The notes: generated by a model from the letters alone, not told the origin. Counted from the stretch's first letter, positions 1 to 10,201 are shown. The stretch: DNA of 64,000 bases from Pseudoduganella lutea (GCF_004209755.1 NZ_CP035913.1:3906001-3970000); one strand, 5' to 3'. Made by a program: numbers and translations.

Positions 1-335
1 AAGATCACCGCGTAGGCAACGCCGCCGCGGATCGGGCCGAACAGCTGGCCGATCGTGTCGAGCAGGTCCTCGGCCATGCCGGACCGTTCGAGAATCAGCC
101 CCATCAGGGTGAAGAACGGGATGGCCAGCAAGGTGTCGTTGGCCATGATGCCGAAGATGCGGTTCGGCAGCGCCTGCAGCAGTTCAGGCCGGAGCAAGCC
201 CAGTTCGATGCCGACGAGGCCGAAGAACAGGCCGTTGGCCGCCAGCGCGAACGCCACCGGGAAGCCGCACAGCAGGAACAGCACGAGGGTGCCGAACATG
301 ATCGGCGCGAGGTTGGCGATGATGAATGCTTCCAT
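1..335 (-). CDS. dctM: TRAP transporter large permease (DctM-like), N-terminal part
   Basis: Membrane subunit that carries the transport path of a tripartite ATP-independent periplasmic (TRAP) importer, usually for organic acids. Only the first 111 or so codons are in the window; the gene runs off the left edge. The N-terminus is strongly hydrophobic (residues about 5-35) and contains the segment LLAIPFFTLMG, typical of DctM proteins. The ATG at 335 lies 12 bases past the stop of the small permease gene, the usual Q-then-M order. No solute-binding (DctP) gene is visible here, so the substrate is unknown; it may lie beyond the left edge. Confidence 0.88.
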   Translation of the reverse strand, partial: MEAFIIANLAPIMFGTLVLFLLCGFPVAFALAANGLFFGLVGIELGLLRPELLQALPNRIFGIMANDTLLAIPFFTLMGLILERSGMAEDLLDTIGQLFGPIRGGVAYAVI

Positions 336-347
336 GTGCGCGTCTCC

Positions 348-926
348 TCAATCGATCCGGTTGGCTTGCTTGATCGCTTCGATCTCCTGCTGCGGCCCGT
401 GCGCCTGCTTCACGAACGCGCTTTCGTGCAACCGCCCGCGCAGGTATTCGATGCGCTTGATGATTTCGGAGAAGCCTTGCAGGATCATCAGCGCGAAGCC
501 GACCGGCACGAGGATTTTCGCGGGCCAGACGATCAGGCCCCCGGCATTGCTGGACATCTCGGCGCTGCGCAGGGACTCCAGCCCGAACGGAATGCCGTAA
601 TACAGGATCACGGAGCAGACCGGCAGCAGGAACAGGAAAAAGCAAATGAGGTCGATCCAGACCTGGGTACGGCGGGAAAAGCGGCCGACGACCACGTCGA
701 TGCGAACGTGTTCGTCACGCCGCAGGGTGTGCGGCGCCGCCAGCATGAAGACCGCGGCGAACAGGTACCACTGGATCTCCAGCCAGGCGTTGGAACTGAG
801 GTTGAACGAATACCGGATCAGCGCATTGACCGCGCAGATCAGCACCGCAGCCAGCAGGCCCCAGGCCACTACCGACGCGATCCGGTCGTTCAGTCCATCG
901 ATTGCCCTTGAAATTGCCATCAACAT
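348..926 (-). CDS. dctQ: TRAP transporter small permease (DctQ-like)
   Basis: A 192-residue inner-membrane protein with four hydrophobic segments (about 18-38, 52-68, 88-108 and 130-150), the size and topology of DctQ subunits that partner DctM. The motif EIQWYLFAAVFMLAA followed by an HVRIDV stretch is characteristic of the family. The ATG at 926 is used here; a second in-frame ATG lies six bases inside at 920. It immediately precedes the large permease gene on the same strand. The substrate cannot be told from the sequence. Confidence 0.9.
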   Translation of the reverse strand: MLMAISRAIDGLNDRIASVVAWGLLAAVLICAVNALIRYSFNLSSNAWLEIQWYLFAAVFMLAAPHTLRRDEHVRIDVVVGRFSRRTQVWIDLICFFLFLLPVCSVILYYGIPFGLESLRSAEMSSNAGGLIVWPAKILVPVGFALMILQGFSEIIKRIEYLRGRLHESAFVKQAHGPQQEIEAIKQANRID

Positions 927-1045
927 CGTTGTCTCCCATGCTTATCAGATGGGCGCTGCACTGGCGCCCGCATTGCTCAGGTGATGCGGTGACGAGGGCG
1001 ATCGGTTACATGGTTTTCTCCTTGGGGCGTTCGCTGGTGATTGAC

Positions 1046-2446
1046 TCAGTTGCCGCCGAGCTGTGCACGCACGCGGGCGATCGCGGCGCGCACCTGATTC
1101 GGCGCGGTGCCGCCCACGTGGTCACGCGCGGCCACGGAGCCTTCCAGCGTCAGCACCTCGAAGACGTCGTCGCCCACCAGCGGCGAGAATGCGCGCAGCT
1201 GGTCCAGCGTCAGGTCGGCCAGGTCGCAGTTCGCATCCACGCAGGTGCGCACGGCATGCGCCACGGCTTCGTGCGCGTCGCGGAACGGCAGGCCTTTTTT
1301 CACGAGGTAGTCGGCCAGGTCGGTGGCGGTGGCATAGCCTTGCAGCGCCGCGGCGCGCATGGCTTCCGGCTTGACGGTGATGCCGCCGGCCATGTCGGCG
1401 AAGATGCGCAGGGTGTCGACCACGGTGTCCACCGTGTCGAACAGCGGTTCCTTGTCTTCCTGGTTGTCCTTGTTGTAGGCCAGCGGCTGGCCCTTCATCA
1501 GCGTGAGCAGGCCCAGCAGGTGACCATACACGCGGCCCGTCTTGCCGCGCGCCAGTTCCGGCACGTCCGGGTTTTTCTTTTGCGGCATGATCGACGAGCC
1601 GGTGCAGAAGCGGTCGGCGATGTCGATGAAGCCAACACGCGGGCTCATCCAGATCACCAGCTCTTCGGACATGCGCGACACGTGCGTCATGATGAGCGAG
1701 GCGGCGGCAGTGAACTCGATCGCGAAGTCGCGGTCCGACACGGCGTCCAGCGAGTTGTGGCACACGTCGTCGAAGCCCAGCGTTTTTGCCACGCGCAGGC
1801 GGTCGATCGGGAACGTGGTGCCGGCCAGCGCGGCCGAACCCAGCGGCAGGCGGTTCACGCGCTTGCGGCAGTCGGCCATGCGCTCGGCATCGCGGCCGAA
1901 CATCTCGACGTACGCCAGCATGTGGTGGCCGAACGTGATCGGCTGCGCCACCTGCATGTGCGTGAAGCCGGGCAGGATCGTGTCGGCATGCTGTTCGGCC
2001 AGGTCGACCAGCGCCGTGCGCAGCTGGTTCAGCAGGCCGGTGATGTCGTCGATGGCCGAGCGCACGTACAGGCGGATGTCGGTGGCCACCTGGTCGTTGC
2101 GCGAACGGCCCGTGTGCAGCCGCTTGCCCGCATCGCCCGCCAGTTCGGTCAGGCGCTTCTCGATGTTCAGGTGCACGTCTTCCAGGTCGAGCAGCCATTC
2201 GAACTGGCCGCCTTCGATTTCGCTGGTGATCTGCGCCATGCCGCTGCGGATCGCGTCCAGGTCGGCGGTGGGAATGATGCCTTGCGCGGCCAGCATTTCA
2301 GCATGCGCCAGCGAGCCTTCGATGTCGGCTTTCCACATGCGTTTGTCGAAAAACACGGAGGCCGTATAGCGCTTGACGAGATCGGAAACGGGTTCGGAGA
2401 AGCGGGCCGACCAGGCCTCGCCTTTTTTGGAGAGTTGTTCAGTCAT
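1046..2446 (-). CDS. argH: Argininosuccinate lyase
   Basis: Cytoplasmic enzyme that splits argininosuccinate into arginine and fumarate, the last step of arginine synthesis. The 466 residues match the family length. The HTGRSRNDQ motif is at 111-119, the catalytic His region FTHMQ at 161-165, and the fumarase/aspartase signature [12 protein letters not shown] at 283-294 with the catalytic loop serine. The ATG at 2446 gives the normal N-terminus. It is divergent from the NTF2-like gene at 2572 and lies upstream of the TRAP permease genes on the same strand, with a gap of about 120 bases. It is probably a housekeeping gene and not part of the TRAP unit. Confidence 0.97.
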   Translation of the reverse strand: MTEQLSKKGEAWSARFSEPVSDLVKRYTASVFFDKRMWKADIEGSLAHAEMLAAQGIIPTADLDAIRSGMAQITSEIEGGQFEWLLDLEDVHLNIEKRLTELAGDAGKRLHTGRSRNDQVATDIRLYVRSAIDDITGLLNQLRTALVDLAEQHADTILPGFTHMQVAQPITFGHHMLAYVEMFGRDAERMADCRKRVNRLPLGSAALAGTTFPIDRLRVAKTLGFDDVCHNSLDAVSDRDFAIEFTAAASLIMTHVSRMSEELVIWMSPRVGFIDIADRFCTGSSIMPQKKNPDVPELARGKTGRVYGHLLGLLTLMKGQPLAYNKDNQEDKEPLFDTVDTVVDTLRIFADMAGGITVKPEAMRAAALQGYATATDLADYLVKKGLPFRDAHEAVAHAVRTCVDANCDLADLTLDQLRAFSPLVGDDVFEVLTLEGSVAARDHVGGTAPNQVRAAIARVRAQLGGN

Positions 2447-2571
2447 GATGAGATGGGTGCGGGTAATCGAATGATTATAAACGGGTAAGTATGTGCAAGA
2501 GCGATCCCTGCCTCCGCCGGGTCTCCCGGATGCCGGTGATATTGTTGTGTTTTTGACGACAGGAGGCCTGG

Positions 2572-3099
2572 ATGCGCAAATCGATCGCCATGGTAGCGCT
2601 GCTCGCCGGGATGGCGGGCGGGGTGTTTGCGAAGCCGGCCGCGGTCAAGCCAGCCGCCGCGGCGGACGTCGCCACCGTCGATGCCGTGATCGGCGCGCTG
2701 TACGACACGATTTCCGGCCCGGCCGGCAAGGCGCGCGACTGGGATCGCCTGCGCGGGCTGTTCCGGGCCGATGGCAAGCTGATCGTCCATGCCCGCAACA
2801 AGGAAGGCATATTCAGCACCCGCGTGCTGTCGGTGGACGATTACATCGCCGGTGTTACGCCACTGTTTGCCAAAAAAGGGTTCTTCGAGTCGGAACTGAC
2901 ACGCAAGAGCGAGCAGTTCGGGCAGATCGCCCACGTGTTTTCCACCTACGAGTCGCGTCACGCGAAAGAGGCAAAGCCATTCCAGCGCGGGATCAACAGC
3001 ATCCAGCTGGTCAACGACGGCAGGCGCTGGTGGGTGCAGTCGCTCGTATGGCAGGCGGAAACGGACCACAATCCGCTACCACAGCGCTACCTGAAATGA
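2572..3099 (+). CDS. Exported NTF2/SnoaL-like protein of unknown function
   Basis: A 175-residue protein with a cleavable-looking signal peptide ([20 protein letters not shown]). The rest resembles the NTF2/SnoaL cone fold: an opening helix with DWDRLRGLF, a middle [12 protein letters not shown] helix, and a C-terminal strand pair ending [14 protein letters not shown]. No catalytic residues can be assigned. A ribosome-binding site (AGGAGG) at 2563-2568 fits the ATG at 2572. It stands alone between argH (divergent) and the TonB receptor gene. The fold assignment is an inference from the sequence pattern. Confidence 0.72.
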   Translation: MRKSIAMVALLAGMAGGVFAKPAAVKPAAAADVATVDAVIGALYDTISGPAGKARDWDRLRGLFRADGKLIVHARNKEGIFSTRVLSVDDYIAGVTPLFAKKGFFESELTRKSEQFGQIAHVFSTYESRHAKEAKPFQRGINSIQLVNDGRRWWVQSLVWQAETDHNPLPQRYLK

Positions 3100-3264
3100 G
3101 GGTGGAACACCGTTGAAAACAGCACCGACGGCATAAACGACGTTTGTGCGCCACGTCCGACCCGCGTTAGTTTGAATTTTGCTGCTGACCTGCGTACATT
3201 ATGGCCGAATGAAATTTTGTCAAATAATCATCGGATATCAGCTATGAAGTGGAGCGCGGGAAGC

Positions 3265-6036
3265 ATGGGCAAGCATCAAAAACACAAAACACAAAATAAA
3301 GTTCAGTATCGGGACAATGCATTGCATCGCGTGGGGCCACGGCTCGCCGCGGGCGCGGTGCTGGCCTTCGCGGTGCATGGCGCCTGGGCGCAGGATTCGG
3401 CGATCGCGAAAGTCCTTCCGCGCGTGAAAATCACCGGTTCGGCGATCAGGCAGATCGAATCGGAAACGCCGCTGCCCGTGCAGGTGATCACCCGCGCGGA
3501 AATCGACAAGGCCGGCGTGACCACGGCGGCCGAGCTGATGACGCGCATTTCCGCCAACGTGGGCGGGCTGACGGACGGCGTATCGATCAACGTGGGCGGT
3601 GTCGACCAGCGTGGCATGAACAGCGCCAACCTGCGCGGCATCGGCACCTCGTCCACGCTGGTCCTGCTGAACGGCCGCCGCATGGCCAATTTCGCGTCCC
3701 CCGGCGACGAGACCGGCGTGGACCTGAACAACATTCCCGCCGCGGCCATCGCCCGCGTGGAAGTGCTGCTCGATGGCGCGTCGGCGCTGTACGGCACCGA
3801 TGCGATCGGCGGCGTGATCAACTTCATCACGCGCAAGGATTTCCAGGGCCTCGAACTCAATGCCTATGGCCTGGGCACCGATGAAGGCGGCGCATCGAAG
3901 CGGCAGGCCACCATCACCGGCGGCATCGGCAACCTGCAGCAGGATGGCTACAACATCTTCGCCACCTTCGATGCGCAAGGCACGCAGGGCCTGCGCTCCT
4001 CGCAGCGCAAGTTCATCGGCGAGCTGCGCATTCCCGAGCGGCTGGGCCACCTTCTGTCGGGGTTCACGAGTCCGGCCAACGTCCGGCTGACGGGCGCCCA
4101 GCGCGACTACCTCGTCGACAGCGGCTGGACGCTGAATGGCCGTGCCCTGACGAACCGCACGTTCAACCCGTCCATCCCGGGCTGCAACCCGCCGGCCAAC
4201 CTGTACCTGCCGGCAGGCACCGGCGGCGTCGACGGGTGCACCTACGACTACATGGGCGATACCGAGCTGTATCCGAAATCGAACAAGCAGAGCTTCCTGT
4301 CGCGTGGCGTACTGGACCTGGGCGGCGGCCACCAGCTGTATGGCGAAGTGGTCCTGAGCCGGGCGCGCACCAGCTACGTGGGCTCGTCGACCCGCGTTCG
4401 GGGGGATATCGACTACAGGCTGGTACCGGCGCTGGCGGGGACCGGGCTCGACACGGTGGTCGAGGAAGATGCGGTGCCCGGCGAGGTCGAAGTGCGCATG
4501 CGCCTGTTCGAGGCGGGCAACCGCACCAGCGAGCTCACGAGCATCGGCCAGCGTTATGTGGTGGGCGTGAACGGCGTGTTCGGGGCATGGGATTACGACG
4601 TGGCCTACAACCACAGTGTGAACACGGTGAAAGACCGGGACATGCATGGCTACGTGCTGTACAACGAGCTGATCGAAGGCATCTCGGCGGGCCTGATCAA
4701 TCCGTTCGGCCCATCGAGCGCCGAAGGGCGCGCCTACCTCGAGAGCATCCAGGTCGACGACGTGGTGCGCCATGCCAAAGGCGTGATGGACTCCGTCGAC
4801 TTCAAGGCCTCGCGCACGCTGATGGCGCTGCCCGGCGGCGATCTCGCCGTGGCGGTGGGCGGCGAATGGCGCCGAGAGAAAACCGACTTCACGCCATCCG
4901 AGCTGCTCCTGTCGGACAACATCAACGACGATTTCGCGCCGGAAGGCGGCCGTGCCACGCACGACAGCCGCAAGGTGGCCGCCGTGTTCGGCGAGCTGCA
5001 GGCCCCGTTCGCGAAGGCGTGGCAGGCGCAGCTCTCGGCGCGCCTTGACCATTACGAAGCCGTGGGGCGCGCGTTCAGCCCGAAGGCGGGACTGTCTTAC
5101 ACGCCGGTGAAATGGGCGATGCTGCGCGCCTCGGCGGGCCGCGGGTTCCGCGCGCCGTCGATGAACGACCTGCACCGGCCCACCATCTACAGCGCCACGG
5201 CCACGCTGCCCGATCCCGTGCTGTGCGCGGAGGTGGAGTACAACTATGCCGACTGCGCGTTGAACTGGAATACGCGCCGCTACAGCAACGCGAACCTGAA
5301 GCCGGAGCGCAGCCGCCAGTATTCGATCGGCGCGGTACTGGAACCGACCCGCAACATCACCACCACCATCGATTACTGGAAGATCAAACGCACGAACCTG
5401 ATCAGCGAAATCGGCGATGACGTGATCCTGTCCAACCTGGACAAGTACGGCGACCTGGTGCACCGCGACGAAGACAATGAAATCGAGTGGATCGACCTGT
5501 TCAAGGAAAACCGCGGTGCGCAGGTGGCCAGCGGCATCGACCTGGTGGTCGACGTGCACGGTGTCGACACCCCGGTCGGGCGCCTGGGCGGCCGGCTGTC
5601 GGGCACCTACGTGATCGATTCGAAGATCCAGACGGCGCAAGGCGATCCTTTCATCAGCAACCTTGGACGCTTCGTCACCGATGGCGTGGTGCAGCGCTGG
5701 CGCCACACGATCACGTTCGACTGGGAGCGCGGGCCGTTCTCGGCCAGCCTGTCGAACACGTTCTCGTCGTCGTACGAAGACCAGAATTCGGCCATCAACA
5801 CCGATGATGGCAGCGTGGTGGCGCCGAATCACGTGACGTCGTACTCGCTGTGGGACATGTCCGCCGCATGGCAGGCGAGCCGCGCGCTGAAGATCCGCGC
5901 CGGGGTGCAGAATATGTTCGACCGCAGTCCGCCGTACTCGAACCAGGCGTACCACTTCCTTTCGGGTTACGACCCGACTTACACGGACCCGCGCGGCCGC
6001 CGTTTCTATGCCAGTGTGAATTACGCTTTCAAATAG
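3265..6036 (+). CDS. TonB-dependent outer-membrane receptor
   Basis: Outer-membrane gated channel that takes up large substrates using TonB energy. The open frame goes back to a TTG at 3172, but the ATG at 3265 is preferred because GGAG lies ten bases upstream and the signal peptide (hydrophobic run ending HGAWAQ) then sits near the start; an ATG at 3244 is an alternative. A plug domain follows, with ITGSAIRQIES, VLLNGRRMA and the VEVLLDGASALYGTDAIGGV block. The beta-barrel ends in an aromatic residue before Lys (NYAFK). This is the subclass with long plug-barrel proteins common in polymer degraders. The secreted cyanophycinase gene starts eight bases after the stop, so the cargo may be cyanophycin fragments (inference). 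Confidence 0.9.
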   Translation: MGKHQKHKTQNKVQYRDNALHRVGPRLAAGAVLAFAVHGAWAQDSAIAKVLPRVKITGSAIRQIESETPLPVQVITRAEIDKAGVTTAAELMTRISANVGGLTDGVSINVGGVDQRGMNSANLRGIGTSSTLVLLNGRRMANFASPGDETGVDLNNIPAAAIARVEVLLDGASALYGTDAIGGVINFITRKDFQGLELNAYGLGTDEGGASKRQATITGGIGNLQQDGYNIFATFDAQGTQGLRSSQRKFIGELRIPERLGHLLSGFTSPANVRLTGAQRDYLVDSGWTLNGRALTNRTFNPSIPGCNPPANLYLPAGTGGVDGCTYDYMGDTELYPKSNKQSFLSRGVLDLGGGHQLYGEVVLSRARTSYVGSSTRVRGDIDYRLVPALAGTGLDTVVEEDAVPGEVEVRMRLFEAGNRTSELTSIGQRYVVGVNGVFGAWDYDVAYNHSVNTVKDRDMHGYVLYNELIEGISAGLINPFGPSSAEGRAYLESIQVDDVVRHAKGVMDSVDFKASRTLMALPGGDLAVAVGGEWRREKTDFTPSELLLSDNINDDFAPEGGRATHDSRKVAAVFGELQAPFAKAWQAQLSARLDHYEAVGRAFSPKAGLSYTPVKWAMLRASAGRGFRAPSMNDLHRPTIYSATATLPDPVLCAEVEYNYADCALNWNTRRYSNANLKPERSRQYSIGAVLEPTRNITTTIDYWKIKRTNLISEIGDDVILSNLDKYGDLVHRDEDNEIEWIDLFKENRGAQVASGIDLVVDVHGVDTPVGRLGGRLSGTYVIDSKIQTAQGDPFISNLGRFVTDGVVQRWRHTITFDWERGPFSASLSNTFSSSYEDQNSAINTDDGSVVAPNHVTSYSLWDMSAAWQASRALKIRAGVQNMFDRSPPYSNQAYHFLSGYDPTYTDPRGRRFYASVNYAFK

Positions 6037-6044
6037 GAGGGCCG

Positions 6045-7346
6045 ATGTTCAAGCCGATGCTCAAGCCGATCTTCGCCACGACTTTCGCCACGAGTTTCGC
6101 CATGGGTTTCGTCACACTGCTGGCCTTCACCGGCCCGGCGGCCACCGCGCAGACGCTCGAGAAGGTTCCGGAAGAACCCGTGGAGGCGCGTGCGCCGCTG
6201 CCCGTCGCCAAGGGTTCGCTGGTGATCATCGGCGGCGGCCTGCGGGCCGACAACGCCGACGTGTGGCAGAAGATCGTCAGCCTGGCGGGCGGCAAGGGCG
6301 CCCGGATCGCCGTGTTTCCATCGGCATCGGGCAATCCCGAGCGCGCGGCCGCGACCAGTATCGCCTACCTGAAGAAATACGGCGCCGAGCCGTTCGCGGT
6401 GCCGGTGGCGCAGCGGCTGGCCAACAGCGATTACCGCAAGGCGGCGGACGATGCGGCGCTGGCGGAAAAGATCCGCAAAGCCGATGGCGTGTATTTCGCC
6501 GGCGGCGACCAGGCCCGCATCACGCAGGCGCTGATCCGCGAGAACGGCACCCGCACGCGGGCACTCGAAGCGATATGGGACCTGTACCGCCGCGGCGGCG
6601 TGGTGGCCGGCACCAGCGCCGGCGCGGCCATCATGAGCAGCACCATGTTCTACCGGCCCGACGCGATCCTGGCGATGCTGCGCGGCGGCGTCAAGGACGG
6701 GCAGGAAATCGCGCCCGGCCTGGGCTTCATCGGCGACGACGTGTTCGTCGACCAGCACCTGCTGGTGCGCGGCCGCTTTGCCCGCATGATCCCGGTCATG
6801 CTGGCCAAGAACTACAAGCTCGGCCTGGGCGTGGACGAGGACAGTGCGATGGTCATCAATGCCCAGCGCGAAGTGGAAGTCATCGGCTACACGGGTGCGC
6901 TGCTGATGGACCTGTCGCTGGCGGTCACCGATACCAGCAAGCCCGATTTCAACGTCAGCAACGTGCGCATCAGCTACCTGGACCGCGGCGACAAGTTCAA
7001 CATCATCACGCAAAGCTTCACGCCGTCGCCGGACAAGGCGGGCGGGCGCATGGACCCGGCCCGCACCGCGCTGCGCGGTCCCGTGTTCAGCAACGACATC
7101 CTCGGCAATAACGCCGTGGTGAATATCATGGAACGGCTGATCGACAGCGACCAGGAGGAGGCGATCGGCATCGCCAGCGGCAACCCGCGCTCGACCACGC
7201 CGGAAGTGGGCTTCGAATTCCGCTTCACGAAGACGCCCGAAACCGTGGGCTACCTCTCGAACACGGTGGAAGCGTATTCGGTGCTCAACATCCGGCTCGA
7301 CATCCGGCCGATCGATATTCCCCGGCCGCTGTACCGTTACCGCTGA
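6045..7346 (+). CDS. Secreted cyanophycinase (peptidase family S51)
   Basis: Serine exopeptidase that cuts cyanophycin (multi-L-arginyl-poly-L-aspartate) into beta-Asp-Arg dipeptides. The 433-residue protein begins with a hydrophobic export signal (about 10-36, ending ATAQT), so the enzyme should act outside the cytoplasm, like the extracellular CphE type. The S51 fold is shown by SLVIIGGGLRADN (58-70), VYFAGGDQ (149-156) and the nucleophile elbow GTSAGA (189-194, Ser191). AGGAGG at 6035-6040 serves the ATG at 6045 and overlaps the stop of the receptor gene, so the two are almost certainly co-transcribed. No second-step isoaspartyl dipeptidase is seen nearby. Confidence 0.9.
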   Translation: MFKPMLKPIFATTFATSFAMGFVTLLAFTGPAATAQTLEKVPEEPVEARAPLPVAKGSLVIIGGGLRADNADVWQKIVSLAGGKGARIAVFPSASGNPERAAATSIAYLKKYGAEPFAVPVAQRLANSDYRKAADDAALAEKIRKADGVYFAGGDQARITQALIRENGTRTRALEAIWDLYRRGGVVAGTSAGAAIMSSTMFYRPDAILAMLRGGVKDGQEIAPGLGFIGDDVFVDQHLLVRGRFARMIPVMLAKNYKLGLGVDEDSAMVINAQREVEVIGYTGALLMDLSLAVTDTSKPDFNVSNVRISYLDRGDKFNIITQSFTPSPDKAGGRMDPARTALRGPVFSNDILGNNAVVNIMERLIDSDQEEAIGIASGNPRSTTPEVGFEFRFTKTPETVGYLSNTVEAYSVLNIRLDIRPIDIPRPLYRYR

Positions 7347-7482
7347 GGTCGATTCTGCCAGGGCACACGGCGAAAGCCGTTGCTTTTCAGACATATCACG
7401 ATAACTTAAAAATAATTGAATCCGCCCGGCGCGCCGGTGCGTATAAGGCCACGCTGCACTCCATTTCAACCAGGGGGATATC

Positions 7483-9024
7483 GTGGTCAAACTGATTCAG
7501 CCTCACTTTCAACATGTCTTGCCGGCGGTATTGCCCGCCGTGTTGACCGTTGCCTTGTCACTGGCGGCATCCATGGCGGTGGCCTCGAGCCACCGCGAAG
7601 CGCCGTTCATCGCCGGCATGCCGCGCGCCGATGCGACGGACTTCTACATGTTCCGCAGTTACGAGCCCGGCCGCGAAAAATTCGTGACGCTGGTGGCGAA
7701 CTACCTGCCGCTGCAGGATGGCTACGGCGGCCCGAACTACTTCCAGCTGGACCAGCACGCGCTGTACGAGATCCACCTCGACAACAATGGCGACGCCAAG
7801 GAAGACATCACGTTCCAGTTCCGCTTTGCCAATGCGAACATGAACGACGCGTTCGTCGTTGGAGGAAAGAAAGTACCGATTCCGCTGATTATCAACGGCG
7901 GTGCCATCGACGATGTCAATCCACCTGGCCTGAACGTGCGCGAGACGTACACGGTGACGATGGTGCGGGGCGACCGCCGCACCGGCACGCGCGAGCGCAT
8001 TGCCGCGCCCCGTGGTGCGCCGGGCTTCGACAAGCCCGTCGACAATATCGGCAACAAGGCCATTCCCGACTATGCCGGCTATGCGGGGCGGCACGTCCAC
8101 GACATGATGCTGCCCGGGTGCGCCGTGCCCGCGCGCGTGTTCGTGGGCCAGCGCAAGGATTCGTTCGCCGTCAACCTCGGTGAAACGTTCGACCTCGTCA
8201 ACTACAAGTCGCCGGCCGTGGAATTCGATCCGAATGCCGAAAGCAGCGCGCGCGACGACCTGGCCGACAAGAACGTGACCATGATCGCGCTGGAAGTGGC
8301 GGCGAGCTGCCTGGTGGCGCCGGGCGGCGCCGACCCGGTCATCGGCGGCTGGACGACGGCCAGCGTGCCGCAGGCGCGGGGCAACAGTCCGGCATCCGCC
8401 GGCAACGGCAATGGCAACGGCAGCGTGGGACGCGAGGGCGGCGGGTGGACCCAGGTATCGCGCCTGGGCATGCCGCTGGTAAACGAGGTGGTGATCGGCC
8501 TGAAGGACAAGGACCGCTTCAACCAGAGCCGCCCCGGCGACGACACACAATTCCTCACGTATGTCACCAATCCCACCTTGCCGGCCCTGGTGGAAACGCT
8601 GTTCGCCGGCGCCGGCGTGAAGGCCCCCACGAACTTCCCGCGCAATGACCTGGTGACCGTGTTCCTGACCGGCGTGCCGGGCCTGAACCAGCCGGCGAAG
8701 GTGACGCCATCGGAAATGCTGCGGCTGAACACGGCCATCGCGCCGGTGCCGAAGGGATCGCAGAAACGCCTCGGCGTGATCGATGGCGACAACGCCGGCT
8801 TCCCGAACGGCCGCCGGCCCGGCGACGACGTGGTGGACATCGAACTGCGCGTGGCGATGGGCAAGCTGTGCACGCTGAACCTGGGCTGCGCACCGGCCAG
8901 TGCGCCATCGGGAGCGATCCGCTTCACCGATGGCGCCTTCCTCGACGACAGCCCGTTCACGGCCGCGTTCCCGTACCTGGCCACGCCGATCCCCGGTTCG
9001 CCGCAATCGGTCGCCGGGCGATAA
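7483..9024 (+). CDS. DUF4331 family exported protein
   Basis: A 513-residue protein with a signal peptide (hydrophobic run about 12-34, ending VAS) followed by SHREAPFI, the hallmark start of the DUF4331 family, then ADATDFYMFRSYEPGR and FQFRFANAN. DUF4331 proteins have no established function. A Gly/Asn-rich linker (about 305-322, GNGNGNGS) divides the chain. The GTG start at 7483 is supported by AGGGGG at 7472-7477. It is the first gene of a four-gene run with TPR, HupE/UreJ-like and TonB receptor genes, which suggests a surface or periplasmic role in metal or cofactor handling (inference). Confidence 0.87.
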   Translation: MVKLIQPHFQHVLPAVLPAVLTVALSLAASMAVASSHREAPFIAGMPRADATDFYMFRSYEPGREKFVTLVANYLPLQDGYGGPNYFQLDQHALYEIHLDNNGDAKEDITFQFRFANANMNDAFVVGGKKVPIPLIINGGAIDDVNPPGLNVRETYTVTMVRGDRRTGTRERIAAPRGAPGFDKPVDNIGNKAIPDYAGYAGRHVHDMMLPGCAVPARVFVGQRKDSFAVNLGETFDLVNYKSPAVEFDPNAESSARDDLADKNVTMIALEVAASCLVAPGGADPVIGGWTTASVPQARGNSPASAGNGNGNGSVGREGGGWTQVSRLGMPLVNEVVIGLKDKDRFNQSRPGDDTQFLTYVTNPTLPALVETLFAGAGVKAPTNFPRNDLVTVFLTGVPGLNQPAKVTPSEMLRLNTAIAPVPKGSQKRLGVIDGDNAGFPNGRRPGDDVVDIELRVAMGKLCTLNLGCAPASAPSGAIRFTDGAFLDDSPFTAAFPYLATPIPGSPQSVAGR

Positions 9025-9040
9025 GCGACGGGAGCCGGCG

Positions 9041-10201
9041 ATGACACGCAAGATCGCGGTGGTGCTGGCGCTGCTGGCATGGCTTCCTTCCATGCAGGCG
9101 GTGGCGGCGCCACGCACGCCGGCTTCCGGCAACGAGGTAATCGCCACGCTGCCACGGCAGGACGACGGCCTGCGAGCGTTGCGGGCGGCCGCGGCCGCCG
9201 CGCCGGCCGACCCGCTGCCGGCGCTGGCGCTGGCCCGGCGCTACGTGGCGCTGGGCCGCGGCAGCGCGGACCCGCGTTACTACGGGCAGGCGCAAGCCGT
9301 GCTGGCGCCGTGGTGGGGCCGGCCCGACGCGCCGAACGACGTGCGGCTGCTGCGCGCGACGCTGCTGCAGAACGGTCACCAGTTCGACGAAGCGCAGGCC
9401 GAACTGCGCCACATCGTCGGCACCGATCCGCGCAATGCCCAGGCGTGGCTGACGCTGGCGACGATCCAGTCGGTGCAGGGCGACGTACCCGGGGCGATCG
9501 CCAGTTGCGGGCGCCTGTCGTCGCTGGCGGCGCAGCTGGAAACGTTCGCCTGCCTGGCCGCCGCCGGCGCCAACACGGGCCGCATGCGGGGCAGTGAACA
9601 GTTGCTGGAGCTGGGCCTGGAACGGGCCGGCGACACCGCGCCGGAAACGCGCACGTGGGTACTGACGATGCTGGCGGAACTGGCGGCGCGGCGCGGCGAC
9701 AAGGCAGCCGCGCAACAGCGCTTCCTGACCGCGCTGCGCGTGGCGCCAACGGACAGCTACCTGCTGGGCGCGTATGCCGACTTCCTGCTCGACCAGGGCA
9801 GGGCGGCGGACGTGCCGGCATTGCTGCGCGCGCACCACCGCAACGATGCGCTGCTGCTGCGCCATGCGCTGGCGCTGCGGGCGATGGGCCGGCACGAGGC
9901 ACTGGCGCCGGCACGGGCGGAACTGCAGGCGCGCTTCGATGCCGCGGCGCGGCGCGGCGATGCCGTGCACCTGCGCGAGCAGGCCCGCTTCACGCTGCAT
10001 CTGCTGGGCGATGCGCGGGCAGCGCTGGCGCTGGCGCAGCGCAACTGGCGCGTGCAGAAGGAACTGGCCGATACCCGCATCCTGCTCGAGGCGGGCCTGG
10101 CCTCGCGCGACAGGGCGGCGCTGCAACCGGTGCTGCGCTGGATCCGGGCCCAGGGGCTGCAGGATGTCGTCGTGACGCGGCTCGTGGAGCGCGCATCGTG
10201 A
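9041..10201 (+). CDS. Exported tetratricopeptide-repeat protein
   Basis: A 386-residue protein with a signal peptide (MTRKIAVVLALLAWLPSMQAVAA) and several degenerate TPR units between about 50 and 330, seen as repeated Ala/Leu-rich helix pairs with patterns such as DPRNAQAWLTLATIQ and PTDSYLLGAYADFLLDQGR. TPRs bind partner proteins, so this may be the scaffold of the operon's complex. GGAG at 9031-9034 fits the ATG at 9041, 16 bases after the DUF4331 stop. Its TGA overlaps the GTG of the next gene by four bases, which points to translational coupling. Confidence 0.83.
   Translation: MTRKIAVVLALLAWLPSMQAVAAPRTPASGNEVIATLPRQDDGLRALRAAAAAAPADPLPALALARRYVALGRGSADPRYYGQAQAVLAPWWGRPDAPNDVRLLRATLLQNGHQFDEAQAELRHIVGTDPRNAQAWLTLATIQSVQGDVPGAIASCGRLSSLAAQLETFACLAAAGANTGRMRGSEQLLELGLERAGDTAPETRTWVLTMLAELAARRGDKAAAQQRFLTALRVAPTDSYLLGAYADFLLDQGRAADVPALLRAHHRNDALLLRHALALRAMGRHEALAPARAELQARFDAAARRGDAVHLREQARFTLHLLGDARAALALAQRNWRVQKELADTRILLEAGLASRDRAALQPVLRWIRAQGLQDVVVTRLVERAS

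Noticed and set aside
951..969. Hairpin between argH and the TRAP small permease gene as terminator
   Set aside because: The stem is short and has no T run on either strand.
902..2488. Plus-strand open frame of 528 codons opposite argH
   Set aside because: Shadow of argH; composition biased to His, Arg, Val and Gln and no recognisable domain.
3238..5955. Minus-strand open frame of 905 codons across the first TonB receptor gene
   Set aside because: Shadow frame; the plus-strand receptor has signal peptide, plug and barrel end in order.
7370..7381. Hairpin after the cyanophycinase gene as terminator
   Set aside because: Only a four-base stem with a GAAA loop and a broken T run; too weak to call.
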